A DNA stretch of 64,000 nucleotides from Orobanche coerulescens (GCA_033398695.1 CM065809.1:88765644-88829643); one strand, 5' to 3'; counted from the first letter of the stretch, positions 36,755 through 48,119 are shown. Made by a program: numbers and translations. Notes: generated by a model from the sequence alone, not told the origin.

Positions 36755-37169
36755 AAAAGATTTCTAACGGCCCGCAAACACAGAGATATAATTAATAGTT
36801 TGACCTGGAAATAGTTTCAACGGCGCGCAAGAGTGAGTTGTGGATGTCATCAAGCACGGCATATTACGCACGCCGTGGATGCCCCCAATAATGGCGCACA
36901 AAGCATGTCGTGGATGCCTGTAATTACGATGTGCTTCGCGCGCCGTAGATTCCATCAAGCAAGGCATACTTTGCTCGCTTCAAATAATCCTCAAACATGG
37001 CGTACGTCACGTGCTGTGGATTCGTTCAAGCAAGGCGTACACCGCGCGCTCTAAATAGTCTTGGAACACGGCGTACATTGCGCGCCGTAATTAGATGCCA
37101 CTTTTTACGACTTTAAACTTACGACTTCCTCCAAGGCGTGCAATGCGGGCCGTAAAAGACTTTCAACGG
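36755..37169. repeat. Element F subterminal repeat block
   Basis: Roughly ten copies of a short inverted motif, ACGGCGYRC followed closely by GCGCGCCGT, recur about every 40-60 bp, many decayed at CpG sites. The series ends at AACGG (37165-37169), the target site of G, and resumes at 41291 with CGGCTCACATCGCGCACCGT before the terminal GTAGTG. In En/Spm elements such repeats are TnpA binding sites. Confidence 0.72.
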
Positions 37170-38112
37170 TGTTGTTGCCTGAAATATTATCCGAAGATGA
37201 ATATTGCTGGAATGGTCGAGCAACAGCAAATTGCGAGAGCACACCCGAGGGAATGGAAATAACACAAGATTTGCCGGGTTTGTTAGGCCCGGACTTGAAT
37301 GCTCTCGCGAGATGTTATTAATACAAATATTCGGGGATATAAGTATTAATGTAATAATGCGATTACAATGAGTGTAAAAGATCCTATTTATCTAGCTCTT
37401 GAGCGAAGCTCTGCGTGTTTCGTCTCTGCCGACCGTCTTTCGTGTAAGAGGTGCTGAGAGAGAAGAAAGGCCGAGAGATAGCTTTTGCCAAGAGTAAGAA
37501 AGCCAAGTTATGGGTTGAGCTTGTTTAGAAGCCAGAGAATCAGACTGTTTTCCAAGTGTGGACAGCCCTCTATTTATAGGAGCTGAGATGCCCTATTTCT
37601 GACGGGCGATCGCCTTTCTTGTAATATAATAAGGGGTGATCGTCTTTATGTCACATGGGTGTCTGCCTTGAAGTCCGCGGCTGCTGCAGGCAGTCAGCTG
37701 CGCGGTCCAATGAGGAGCCTGCACGCGTCCTGAGTCGCTGTCCCGGGCGGTCCCACTATGCACCTTTCGGCGGGTCTGTCGGTTGGTGGAAAGATGCTGA
37801 CAGGCTGTGGTCAACGATCCATGTCTTGCGGCGCCTTTTCCGGATCTGCACATGGGTCCTTGTCCTGAACCTCGGCCTTCGCTGACTGGACGGGCGATGG
37901 CTTCGTGTGGCATGAGGTGGTCGGCAATTGCCGGTCACCAGGGGGTCGATCGCCAAGTACCGAGAGACGATCGGCTTAGATGTCGATCGCTCAGCACCGG
38001 GACTTGTCCTGGGACCTTCGGTCGGCCAATCTGCCTTGGCTGCTGGACTCTAACTCGGTCGCCCGGTCTTTGAGGCGATCGCCTGTTGATACGTATAAAT
38101 CTCGACACAACA
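37170..38112 (-). repeat. Element G 3' LTR
   Basis: Near-identical to 40347-41290. Minus-strand TATA box TATAAATAG at 37570-37578. Directly upstream (37600-38090) the palindrome GCGATCGC and near-variants are repeated many times. Confidence 0.92.
37600..38090. promoter_or_regulatory. GCGATCGC palindrome array in element G U3
   Basis: Copies of GGCGATCGCC, some altered to TGATCG, CGATTG or similar, are scattered from just upstream of the TATA box to the LTR end. The motif recurs in the internal region (about 38165, 38730, 39670-39710). Counterpart in the other LTR: about 40780-41260. Confidence 0.62.
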
Positions 38113-38877
38113 ATTGCCCCCCAGCTTGCTCCGATGTTGAGGACATGGGGTGATCTGGTTCTTGCTGGCGATCGCGTAGGATGAAGACGGGCGATCCGTT
38201 GAGTGGACTTTGGTTTTGGACTTGGGCGATATGGTCGATTGGCTAGCTATCTTCGGTCTTGTACCCGCAATAAACAATTTTGGCCGGTCCCTCGTAGAAA
38301 GCTGATTGTTTCGTTATTGAGGAACCGTGCACAGTCGTGGAGTTCGATGGACCGACTCCATGATCGTGTCTTAAGCGCGAGCGACATTGTATGTCTCGTG
38401 ACTCATTTTATTGTGAGGGTCCTCTGTTAGGCTACGCCTCGCCTCGTATTTAAACGAAGGGCATGCGGTCTTGGTCTAGAGGAGTCCTTGCACAGGGCAT
38501 CGTCGGATTAATCAACTCCACTTTCGTGGTTTGTTAGCTCTACTTCCACCTCAGCCCGCCATGAAGATGGCGACCCTCGATGGTGTACGTTGAGACGGGG
38601 GTAGGGACGCGTTGCATTGTCCGAGCTCACCAAGTTAGATGATGAACCTTTGAGGGCGGGCGAGCATGTCCACTGATTAGTTTTGGAGGGCCGTCAAACT
38701 ACGCTGGACTCGTATTTAAACGAAGGGCGGGCGATCGTGGCCCAAAGGGACCTTGCATGGCCGAAGCAGTCGGTTCCATCGACTACCAGGACCATGGCTG
38801 CACTCTTCTACCTCGGATCGTCATGTAGATTCCGACCTTCGATGGTGTACGTTGTGCGGGGGAGGCGATCTCGTGCC
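38113..38877 (-). other. Element G 3' internal non-coding region and polypurine tract
   Basis: The polypurine tract abuts the LTR at 38113-38128. The rest is GC-rich with no recognisable domain. Two segments near 38445 and 38710 share TCGTATTTAAACGAAGGGC, a short internal duplication. Confidence 0.55.
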
Positions 38878-40218
38878 TTAGTCCATGGTGAACTGTAGAT
38901 GGCGAACGAGTCCTCCGGTTTTGATGATGTCGTTTGATAATGGCGATCGGGCTGGAAGACTGGTGATCGTTATTCGTCTGCCGATCGTGTTGCTCATAGG
39001 TTGAAAAGTAACCTTTGCGTGGCCAGAAAGTCTGCGGCTTTGGCGCGGAAAATCGTGTAGGTCGGGGAGGTCCTTCGTAAGATGCCTGAACATAGGCGAA
39101 ATACCATGGAATCCCCTTAGGACCGAGTAGAGGGCGATCTCATCGCTTACGGGCTCGCCGTTGAGGATGATCTCGTCTACCCGGTTGATGTAGTCTGCGT
39201 CGGATTCTTCTTCCTCTTGCCTGATCTGCATCATGCGATGGGGACCTTCCGGCCGAGCGACCTTGTTGGCGAAGTACACTGTGAAGTTGTTCGCCAGTTG
39301 TTCAAAGGAACCGATTGATCGAGGTGGCAATGAGACGTACCACCTATGGGCCAGGTCGCCCAGCATCAGCGGGAACATTCGGCATCTGGTCGCGTCTGAT
39401 GCCCCGCACTTAGTCATCTAGATCCGGAACTTGTTCAGGTGAGTCTCGGGATCCGACCTCCCCTCGTACAGAGGTGTTTTCGAAGGAGCGATCCTACACT
39501 GCACGGGGGCGAGCTCGATGTGGACCGCGAGTGGCTCGCTTGGCTCGGCGATATTGCTACTGGCGCCTGCCCCAGTTTCTCGGAGCGCCTTCATGTCGTT
39601 GATCTAGCGTTGCATCGCGGCCATTGCTGTAGCCTAATCGCACGTGGTTCGTCTTACGGAGCGGGAGCCAAGGCGATCGTGTCCCGATCGCCTGACTCCG
39701 CGATCGCCGATCTTGGTTCTTCGGAGAGGAGGAGCCAGATGGCTGGCCTACCTTCTGGGAGCCGGATACGCCGAACTCCTGGTGACGGACTCGGGCTCCG
39801 TCATCTCGTGGCTGGGGCCGGACTGTCCCGGTCGCCAAGATGGATCGCTGCCTAGGCGGCTGAAAACAGAGGTGCCCCGGCTGGCGAGCGCCTCTTCTTG
39901 CGAATGGGAGCCTCCTGGCGATCGCTCGGTCAGTAACGCCTTGAACTTCCGTTTGCTCACGCAGCGGATCGCCGAGGGGGTTATAGCGGGCGCATCGAAT
40001 GTTCTCCATCGCTTCTGAAGGATGGCCATGGCCTCTTCGATCTGTTCCGTGGTTTGGAACTGATCGAGCGAGAGGCTTGGGCCGTCTTTCGGGGGCGGTA
40101 TCGAGAGTCTCGGACCGCGGCGGCTACCCTCTGCCATAGGCTGTGGCTCGGATTGAGACGGAATGAGGCGTCTGGGGGATGGGCCAGCGTCTTTCTTTGA
40201 TGTGGATGCAGAAGTCAT
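38878..40218 (-). pseudogene. Element G gag
   Basis: The likely start is the ATG at 40216-40218 (MTSASTSKKDAGPSPRRLIP), with a Pro/Ser/Arg-rich N-terminus. Frameshifts around 39750 and 39420-39560 lead to the frame ending at 38878, which has CRMFPLMLGDLAHRWYVSLP, RSIGSFEQLANNFTVYF and MMQIRQEEEESDADYI. This is the Retrotrans_gag fold of Tat-lineage gypsy elements. No zinc knuckle, protease or pol is seen. Confidence 0.78.
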
Positions 40219-40324
40219 TATTCTGAAGGCTTTTCTCTGAAGAACAGTGAATGTTTCTTCAGGTATATGCCCCGGAGAACAGTGAGTGTTCTTCGAGACG
40301 GTAGGAATAAAAATTGAAGGTAGA

Positions 40325-40346
40325 TGTCCCTCCTTCTAGAGCCAAT
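40325..40346 (-). other. Element G primer-binding region
   Basis: Next to the 5' LTR the minus strand reads ATTGGCTCTAGAAGGAGGG. The position is right for a primer site, but the cognate tRNA is not clear; it is not the Met-tRNA site of the gypsy neighbours. Confidence 0.5.
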
Positions 40347-41290
40347 TGTTGTTGCCCGAAATATTATCCAAAGATGAATATTGCTGGAATGGTCGAGCAA
40401 CAGCAAATTGCGAGAGCATGCCCGAGGGAATGGAAATAACACAAGATTTGCCGGGTTTGTTAGGCCCGGGCTTGAATGCTCTCGCGAGATGTTATTAAAA
40501 CAAATATTCGGGGATACAAGTATTAATGTAAGAATGCGATTACAATGAGTGTAAAAGATCCTATTTATCTATCTCTTGAGCGAAGCTCTGCGTGTTTCGT
40601 CTCTGCCGACCGTCTTTCGTGTAAGAGGTGCTGAGAGAGAAGAAAGGCCGAGAGATAGCTGTTTCCAAGAGTAAGAAAGCCAAGTTATGGGTTGAGCTTG
40701 TTTAGAAGCCAAAGAATCAGACTGTCTTCCAAGTGTGGACAGTCCTCTATTTATAGGAGCTGAGATGCCCTGTTTCTGATGGGCGATCGCCTTTCTTGTA
40801 ATATAATAAGGGGCGATCGTCTTTATGTCACATGGGCTGTCCGCCTTGAAGTCTGCGGCTGCTGCTGGCAGTCAGCTGCGCGGTCCAATGAGGAGCCTGC
40901 ACGCGTCCTGAGTCGCTGTCCCGGGCGGTCCCACTATGCACCTTTCGGCGGGTCTGTCGGTTGGTGGAAAGATACTGACAGGCTGTGGTCAACGATCCAT
41001 GTCTTGCGTCGCCTTTTTCGGATCTGCACATGGGTCCTTGTCCTGAACCTCGGCCTTCGCCGACTGGACGGGCGATGGCTTCGCGTGGCATGAGGTGGTC
41101 GGCAATTACCGGTCACTAGGGGGTCGATCGCCAAGTACCGAGAGACGATTGGCTTAGATGTCAATCGCTCGGCACCGGGACTTGTCCTGGGACCTTCGGT
41201 CGGCCAATCTGTCTTGGTTGCTGGGCTCTGTCTCAGTCGCTCGGTCTTTGAGGCGATCACCTGTTGAGATGTATAAATCTCGACACAACA
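40347..41290 (-). repeat. Element G 5' LTR
   Basis: Matches the left LTR with few differences, mostly transitions, several at CpG. TATA box at 40747-40755 on the minus strand. Confidence 0.92.
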
Positions 41291-41335
41291 AACGGCTCAC
41301 ATCGCGCACCGTAAAAACTTGTTTTTATAGTAGTG

Positions 41336-42741
41336 AATGTTTGGTGGTATTTGCGGTAATTTTGAATGTTCAATGTTTTGAATTGTGTTTGTTGTTATAA
41401 ATGTGTTGGTTTGATTGTACACTTGGATGTGTATCGTGTTGTGTGTTGATCGTGAGATATGATGACTATGCATTGTTTGTGATGATGGTTGTAATGTCGA
41501 TATCGCACTATGTGGGTTGGTTGTGTAAAGTTCGTGATGATCGATGTAATGATTGGCCATGTACATTGTTGGTGAAATGTGAATGTTGTGTGTTGTGTTG
41601 CTTAGTTCACTCATGTGGGTTCGACGGGACCTACGAGGATTCATGGCAAGGGATCATGGGATCGAAACTTAGTAGGTGGTGCTGAGATGCAATTGTGCGG
41701 GTCTAACGAGGCTTACGATGACACATGGCCAGATATCATGGGGTCAGGGCACAGTACGTCCAACCGTGTGGGTTCGAAGGGGCCTATGGTGACTCGTGGT
41801 AAGGGATCACGGAGTCGGGACTCATTGTTGTGATTTATGAGTTGTTGTGTTTAGCTCAATCCGTGCGGGTAGTTGAACCTATAGAGACACGCGACAGGAT
41901 ATCAAGAGGTCATGAGCATGTTGATATTTGATGTTGTGATTCGCTCAATCCATGTGGGTTGTTGAACCTACGGAGACAAGCGGCAAGGGATCATTGGGTC
42001 ACAAGCATGTTTTGATTATTGAAGCTTTTGAAAAGGAAGTTTTATGAAAATAAATGTCGGGATGAGACTCAAATGATTCTTGGAAAGGTTTTCCATTTTA
42101 TTTAATTAAGGTGATGTGAAATGAGATTTGCGCTGAGACACTAATGTTTTAGAAACTAGTTTTTTGTAACTTAGGACTTGAGGTCCTAAAGGCTTTTTGA
42201 TATCTAAAACTCCCGAGATGATACTTTTGTTTTCAATTGCTTTGTTTCCTAATCACTAAAAACCTCTCGAAACTATCTGTTGTATGATTATCATTATCTG
42301 ATTAGTGATTGATGTTTGCTTGCTACATCTTATATGGTTATGATACTTGTACTAGAAAATTCGATTTGCTAACCCCTTAAATGGGATAAATACATTTCAT
42401 GCATTTCAGATATGCTTAGTTCAAGGGAGTAGTCACAGGATTGGCATGGAAGAGGATGAGCTACGATACTTATCAAGAGTGAGAGTGTTCAGTGCTATTT
42501 TGTGGTATTGTCGAGTTGTATTCTAGTTCTGGTGCATTGTATTTTGTCCCTAGTGGGGTATGTGTTGTAGGGAATTATATTTCGGTTTGATTTAGTCATG
42601 TGACCTTATCAGTCCATGTTGTTATGTAGTTTGACCCCGGGCGGTCAAACATTTGGTTGTCTTGTAGTGTCTAGCCCGGTAGATCCTTGAGAGAAGGGTC
42701 TATGGCGTGTGATATTCCTGGATATTTCTGAGGGTGTTATA
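41336..42741 (+). repeat. Element J 5' LTR (3' portion)
   Basis: Ends GGGTGTTATA at 42741 and resembles the 3' portions of the B and H LTRs (shared GGGAGTAGTCACAGGATTGG and CCCGGTAGATCCT blocks). Five degenerate tandem units of 60-75 bp lie at about 41610-42008, each with a form of GGGTTCGACGGGACCTACGA and GGGATCATGGG. The start of the LTR is missing because F is inserted here. Confidence 0.8.
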
Positions 42742-42770
42742 TTTAAGGTATCAAAGCTTAGATTATGGAA
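42742..42770 (+). other. Element J primer-binding site
   Basis: TTTAAGGTATCAAAGCTTAG follows the LTR end at once, a near match to the Met-tRNA site TGGTATCAGAGC and almost the same as in B. Downstream TCTTCGTGCGACCTGTGGATG is also shared with B. Confidence 0.7.
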
Positions 42771-43797
42771 ACCTAGGTTGTCGGGTCGATTCAAGTCGTA
42801 TCCTTGTCACGTCATTCGAGTTGTTGGCTGACAAGCTGAGTTGGGCGTTATCACATTTTGTCGTCTATGTTGTCGATTGATATTAGTATCATGGGCGACC
42901 TTCATCTTCGTGCGACCTGTGGATGTAAGTCTCTTCTTTTATATTCTGTATTTAATGACATTGTTATGTGCGCGTTGTGAGATGAAATCCGTGTTTGATA
43001 CTTATTGTATATTACTCATGAAGTGATCGAGATGTATTGATGGATTGAACTTTGAGTGATGTACTGTGTTATTATTTTATGAACATTGATGTGTTTTGGA
43101 AAGCGAATCGGTAGTAGAGTTTGTTGAAAAAACTCAGATAGACGGTTTCGACCTATGTTTGAATTCGGTGTTTAGGCGTTATGTTTGTTAAACTGGTAGT
43201 TCTGAATGTCAAATAAACATATGCTTGAGAGTCGATTATTTTTTACTAATGGTTTTTACTTGCTAAAACGTGTTCCCATTGATAATCATATACACTGCAT
43301 ACGTGTTTGAAAGTGGTTTTCTGAAATTTCATAGACTTGAGTATGTTTGTGGAAAATTAATTTTCTAAAATGTTTTGATTTGTGCGGTTAAGCGGCGGTT
43401 CAATGTGAATTTTGAAAATTATTTGAATTTTGGCGAGCCGGCCTTGTATTTTCAAATGGAAACTTACGACGGTATTTGAAAATTGTGTTTTGGGGTATTT
43501 TGGACACTTTTGCAAGATGTTACCGTCAGTAATCTTTTGACATGTTTCAAAGGATTTTAGAAATGATTTTAGCAGATCGATTTTATTTTCAAATAACTAA
43601 AATATATGATTTGAAAATCTTTCACACCATAAAACTTTTGTATTCTAAAATAAAAATGTGATTTTATTCTCGAGAAATGGTGATAGATGAAAATTTTCTG
43701 AATAGAGCCAATTAGCACACGCTAATTTCACCATTAGTGCATGCTAATGAACCTAGTCAGAACACATGATTATTACATCTCATTAACGCACACTAAT
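42771..43797 (+). other. Element J leader, first part
   Basis: AT-rich non-coding leader. At 43705-43797 there are three or four decayed palindromes of the type TTAGCACACGCTAA. The leader is cut at CTAAT (43793-43797), the target site of H, and resumes at 56165. Confidence 0.6.
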
Positions 43798-44224
43798 TGT
43801 AATATCCGGTATTTTCTCTTTCCGTTATCTTGGATTGTCTGTGTCTTGACGCCGGATATTTTCTTGTTGATGTGAATCGAAGTGATTTCTATCGTGATAC
43901 TCTATTTGTTTCTATCTCATAGTCGTTTTAGTCGGGTTCAACTTCTTGTCGCGTGCGTTTCTTTGATTAAATATGTGCATGTGATGTGGTATGTGATGTA
44001 TCGTTATTTGCTTGTTATTGTTTTGAATCATAGCCGGTGGCGTTGTGTTGGTCGTCGTGGAGCGTGTTTTCACACTGTATATTCCTTTGCGTTGCTTGTA
44101 ACGTTTCGCCGATGGGCGAAAGTTACGCATTTCTTGTGTATCTCGTTGATTTTTCCTGACGGGATATTGCTTCTCCCTACTTGTTTTAAGTTTCGGGACG
44201 AAACTTCGTTTAAGGAGGGTATTA

Positions 44225-45894
44225 TGTAATATCCGAAAATTTCGATTTCTGATAATTTTCCTTTTTTGGAGAAATTCCATCTTAGCGACTCTGTTGTGAC
44301 CGTTTCGTCATTCCGGGAATGATTAATTCTGCACTTTTTGTCATCTGAGTTCATTTCGGTATCGTTTTGTTGAGTTCCGAGTTCCTAAACGACTTTTTCC
44401 GCACTTGAGTTCAATTCTTGCGAATCTCATCCGAAAATGTTGTTTCGAGATTCTTATAAGTTCATTTAATGTTATTATTCATGTTGCGAGCTTTGTCTTC
44501 GTGTTTCGATCGCGTATCGTGTATTTCGGACGTATTGGGCCGTTTTCGTAATTTCCCAAAGTTTGGGGTAATTACTTCCATTGTCGAATTTCGAGCCCTC
44601 AGGTGGTCGGAATCGTGTGTTCTCTTAGCGCTTAGATTCGTCTTTGCGAGTACTTCGTAACCATGTCTTCGGTTTATATTCAGGTCTGAGTTTCGGGTTT
44701 GTCTGGACCGTCGGAGTTGGCCACGACCGAGTCATGGCCGGGCATTTTGGGGCCAGGCCACTCCTGGTCGAGTTACGGCCGTAATGGCCCGGCAGCTACG
44801 GCCGTAAGGCCTGCTACATACGTAAGCTTTGGCTGGTCACGTACATAGCGCTGCCGGCATTTTTGGGCAGAAGACTCGGCCATGGCCGATTACGTACGTA
44901 AGGCGGCGGGCAGGCTGCCTATATAAGGCCAGCAGACGGGTTTTCACCCATTTTCTCACCTCGTTTCTTTCCCTTCTGCGGCTGGAGGCTTGGTAGGCGT
45001 GGAGGCATGTTGTCAAGTGATGAATCCATGAAGTCTTGGAGTTCATATCATCCATTATCCATCCTATAACATCCTTTGATCGAGCGAATCAGGTCAGATT
45101 TTCTAGAAATCCTAGTTTGGGGAAATTGGGGGTTTTGTTCAATTTTGTCTGATTTAACCGTAATAACTTAGGTTTGTGATGTATTGATGATTATTTGGAT
45201 ATATTCTATCATTTCTGTTGTTATTCCATGGTTGGATTGTATAGATTTGTTGTTTTGGTCGAGTTCTTAATCGGCGCCTTGAAGGTGTCTGATAAAAGGT
45301 CTTAGAGGGGGATTCCGGCGTTATGCGATTATTATTCATCGTACCATTGTTGATTTATTGTTGATATGACTTAGGGACGTAATCCTTGTGAAGAACTCGA
45401 GTCGGAACCCTCCTGTTCGTTGTATTCTTCGGGGTCCGAGCTTCCTGGTCGAACCGTGTTCTTCGGAGTGTTCGGTAGCGGTTATTGAGGCAAGTATCTT
45501 GCTATATGATTTTTGTCTTGTGGATATAAACTTCGTGTTAGGTTTGTGATGAATTGTTTTGCCTTCGTGAACGTGCTTCATATAATTTCATAAGTGTGAA
45601 CAATTGATGGTAGTGATGATGTTTCTCACTTGGTTCGTGTTGTGCGTGATTGGTTATGGTTGAATTGTCGTGATGATCATGACATTTGTGTCGGTTTGAT
45701 TTCATATTTGAATATGTATTACGATGTATTGTCGATTGGTTTGACTTATTGATAACCATGTGTGTTACATGCTGTGATGTGTTGAGTTGATCAATAGGAG
45801 TTGCGTCGTAACAATGTGTTTTCCAGGTAAGGTCTGACGAAGCCTCTGGAGTTCGGTACATGATGTGTACGAACAAGATGTGTATTCCAGGTAG
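44225..45894 (+). repeat. Element H 3' LTR, first part
   Basis: Starts TGTAATATCCG right after GGAGGGTATTA. About 44700-44910 is GC-rich and includes CACGACCGAGTCATGGCC and copies of TACGGCCGTA and TTACGTACGTAA. TATATAA at 44920-44926 is a good core promoter. It ends in a tandem repeat (about 45826-45894) with GAAGCCTCTGGAGTTCGG, where I inserted at GGTAG. Confidence 0.85.
44920..44926 (+). promoter_or_regulatory. Probable TATA box of element H LTR
   Basis: CCTATATAAGG, with TACGTACGTAA and GC-rich motifs immediately upstream. Confidence 0.55.
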
Positions 45895-46219
45895 TGTAAT
45901 ACCACCAGTATTACATGCTTTTTCACTTTGGGCGCTCACGTACATTTCTTCTATTTGATAAATAAATGTACTCCATTGCAATAAAACATATTTTGTATAA
46001 TATGGTTGCACTGTATTGTTCGCATCTGTTATTCGTGCATTGTGATGGTGTGATGATTGACGAACTTTCAGTGACATACCTCGATGTCGTTAGGTAATTA
46101 TCGGTGCGAATATGACGGCGGCCAACGTCTTGTTCCCCGAGAGATTTCCAGACGACATGGAGAGGGAGTCGCGTCATAAGAAATTAATGTGATAATAATT
46201 TAGCAAACAAAACTGTCCT

Positions 46220-46540
46220 TTACGTACGTTATACTCCGAGTCATTACGTATGCTATATCTGAGTCATTACATACGTTAAATATCGGCCCTTACGTACGTA
46301 ACATCGGTCTTCGATCTTCGGATAGGAATCTTCGTCAGGTAGTACGCATGCCGACCAACTTTCGGCGTGATTGCGACAGGCAAGTCAACGAGGTGTTACG
46401 TACGTTAACCCGCTTTCGTTACGTACGTAACGATGTTTGTAAATCGTTCCAGTGAGTTCCTTACGTACGTTAATATTTTTCCATAACGTACGTAAAGTCT
46501 CTTACGTACGTAAACTGTCAGGCATAACGTATGTAAGGGC
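46220..46540. promoter_or_regulatory. TACGTACGTA palindrome array, element I U3
   Basis: Ten boxes can be counted at about 46222, 46245, 46266, 46289, 46393, 46418, 46462, 46484, 46503 and 46525. Most are perfect palindromes of 10-12 bp. The right LTR has the same ten at 53336-53650. The array stops about 15 bp before the TATA box. Confidence 0.72.
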
Positions 46541-46550
46541 AATCTGAGTT

Positions 46551-46558
46551 TATAAAAG
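46551..46558 (+). promoter_or_regulatory. TATA box of element I 5' LTR
   Basis: TATAAAAG in GAGTTTATAAAAGAACAC. The same box is at 53665-53672 in the 3' LTR. The transcript probably starts about 30 bp downstream. Confidence 0.65.
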
Positions 46559-48119
46559 AACACTTTGCCTTTCATTTCTTCCGTCCCAAAAATCATTCTT
46601 CTTCCTTATACACTGCTCTCCACCATCCTTGAGCCAATTCTAACCTCCCAATTCAAGTGTTATCCTATTAGAGTACGTTAATCAAGCTTCGGGGAAGGTC
46701 TTGAAGGTGTTATCCTCTCGTTCTCCTTCGTCCACCGTCGTTCTTCATCATCTTTTGTCAGTAAAGGTAAGTTTATCCAACCTTGAACTCATTTCAGTAT
46801 TGCTTAGTAAGTTATAGTAAACCTCGGATGCCTTGGGTAGCTTAGAACCCTCAGTAATAATCGAACCGGTATATAACTATCGCAATTGTTAATCGATATC
46901 CATCAAAGCTAGAAATTGGAATGAATAATGGTAGAACTCATAATCATATTGCTAATCACCAACTTCTCGGAATCATCTTGAAGGATTTCATGTATAACCG
47001 TATTATCATGTTGAATAAAACCGTTAATGAATCCTTGATGAACTTACCAACAATTTCTAGCCGAATAGATACCGAAACATGTTAAGATGATGGATTAATC
47101 GTTCTAGACTTGCATATTAAGACAACGATGAAATCTTGGTGATTGTTGGTTATAATTAACTAGGAATGTTGTGTTAGAACACTATTGTTTAGCGGAAGGA
47201 TAACTTATAAAGGATGTTGCCGAACCTAAGAAATTAATGGCACGCATTATGGTTAAAAATGGAGAAATTCGATTCCGACATCATAAGCAACTACGATAGG
47301 GTTCTAACAGGCGGGAGGGGGAGGAACGTCGTTGATCATCATTGTTATCATAAGATATTAATCGACAAACATGTAATAGGTCGGATTTCCAAGTGCGATC
47401 GTTCAAGCCGTTGCTTTGTCAAGAAATATCTCTCGTCGGATTTGAGGCAAGTGAATCTTGCTCAGACTTTACGTCTTATAATTTTAGACATAGTAAATGT
47501 TACTATTGTAGAATGGTGCTCTTACGATTATCTTGTCCGGAGTATTCTCGTGTAGATACTACCGTGACCCTTGGCCGCGGCCTTGGGAGTTTTCTTGCTG
47601 GACCGTGTTGCGGGATAAAACCTGAATGGTACCCACGTCCGGAGTATTCCTGTGTAGATACTTCCGTGACCCTTGGTTGCGACCTTGGGAGTTTATGTGC
47701 TGATAAAAGGAATAACATGGAACATTCGGTGATAACTTTATTCCTTGAAATTATTAGATTTTACCTTTGAGTTTGGTTTGGATTGTTTCTGACCTAGGTT
47801 ACTGGCACGACGTGTCGTGCCAGGTAAATTTGTTGAATTTGTGCAGACACCCCCGAAGGTTACGGCCAGGCATGAGCTGTGTTGGAAGAAGGCCTGTTAA
47901 TTTCTTAAATCAATTTGAACATTCCATGTTGTGTAATAACCGTATGTACGGACACTATTTTCTTTTGTACTTTGGGTTGTACGAATACTTTCTTAATTAC
48001 TTCCGTATATTACCACTTTTAATAAAATATTTTAGAAAATATTTTAAAAAACTTGCCTTGTGGGTCCCTCATGGGATCTAGGGCACTGTGGCGTCCCGGT
48101 TCATTTTGGGGGCGTTACA

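Larger units (their letters stand above)
37170..41290 (-). mobile_element. Element G: gag-only LTR retrotransposon (TR-GAG type)
   Basis: LTRs of 943 and 944 bp (37170-38112 and 40347-41290) begin TGTTGTTGCC and end CACAACA. AACGG flanks both sides (37165-37169 and 41291-41295). The minus strand has a polypurine tract (AGCTGGGGGGCAAT) before 38112 and a primer-like site after the 5' LTR. The 2.2-kb interior encodes only a gag-like protein. Elements with gag alone are known as TR-GAGs and need pol from a relative. GC content is higher than in the surrounding DNA. Confidence 0.9.
29573..41335 (+). mobile_element. Element F: En/Spm (CACTA) DNA transposon
   Basis: Contains a TNP2-type transposase gene (30003 to about 33300) and a TnpA/PF03004-like gene (33645-35689), the two-gene set of plant CACTA elements, both on the plus strand. 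The 3' end is TTTTTATAGTAGTG at 41335, the reverse of CACTACTATAAAAA. Subterminal repeats fill 36755-37169 and continue at 41296-41335 on the far side of insertion G. The 5' end is not in view. E adjoins F at 29572/29573, so the rest of the 5' end should lie beyond E. The 3' end sits in the 5' LTR of J. Confidence 0.85.
45895..48119 (+). repeat. Element I 5' LTR
   Basis: TGTAATACCAC to GGGGCGTTACA. Ten TTACGTACGTAA-type palindromes lie at 46220-46540 directly upstream of TATAAAAG at 46551-46558. Further in is a 2-unit repeat of about 100 bp (47535-47690) with CCGGAGTATTC and CCGTGACCCTTGG. No credible gene. Confidence 0.95.

Noticed and set aside
36755..37169. Subterminal region of F as a microRNA hairpin cluster
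   Set aside because: The inverted arms are only about 9-10 bp and the position fits transposase-binding repeats.
39439..39855. Plus-strand frames 39439-39855 and 39644-40018 in element G
   Set aside because: Shadows of the minus-strand gag in GC-rich DNA; no domain.
44225..44234. 44225 as the left end of element H
   Set aside because: The matching CTAAT pair lies at 43793 and 56160, and a polypurine tract precedes 44225, so this is the 3' LTR start, not the element end.
46220..46540. Palindrome arrays as a CRISPR-like or centromeric satellite array
   Set aside because: Spacing is irregular, there are no uniform spacers, and the arrays occur only at fixed places in LTRs.
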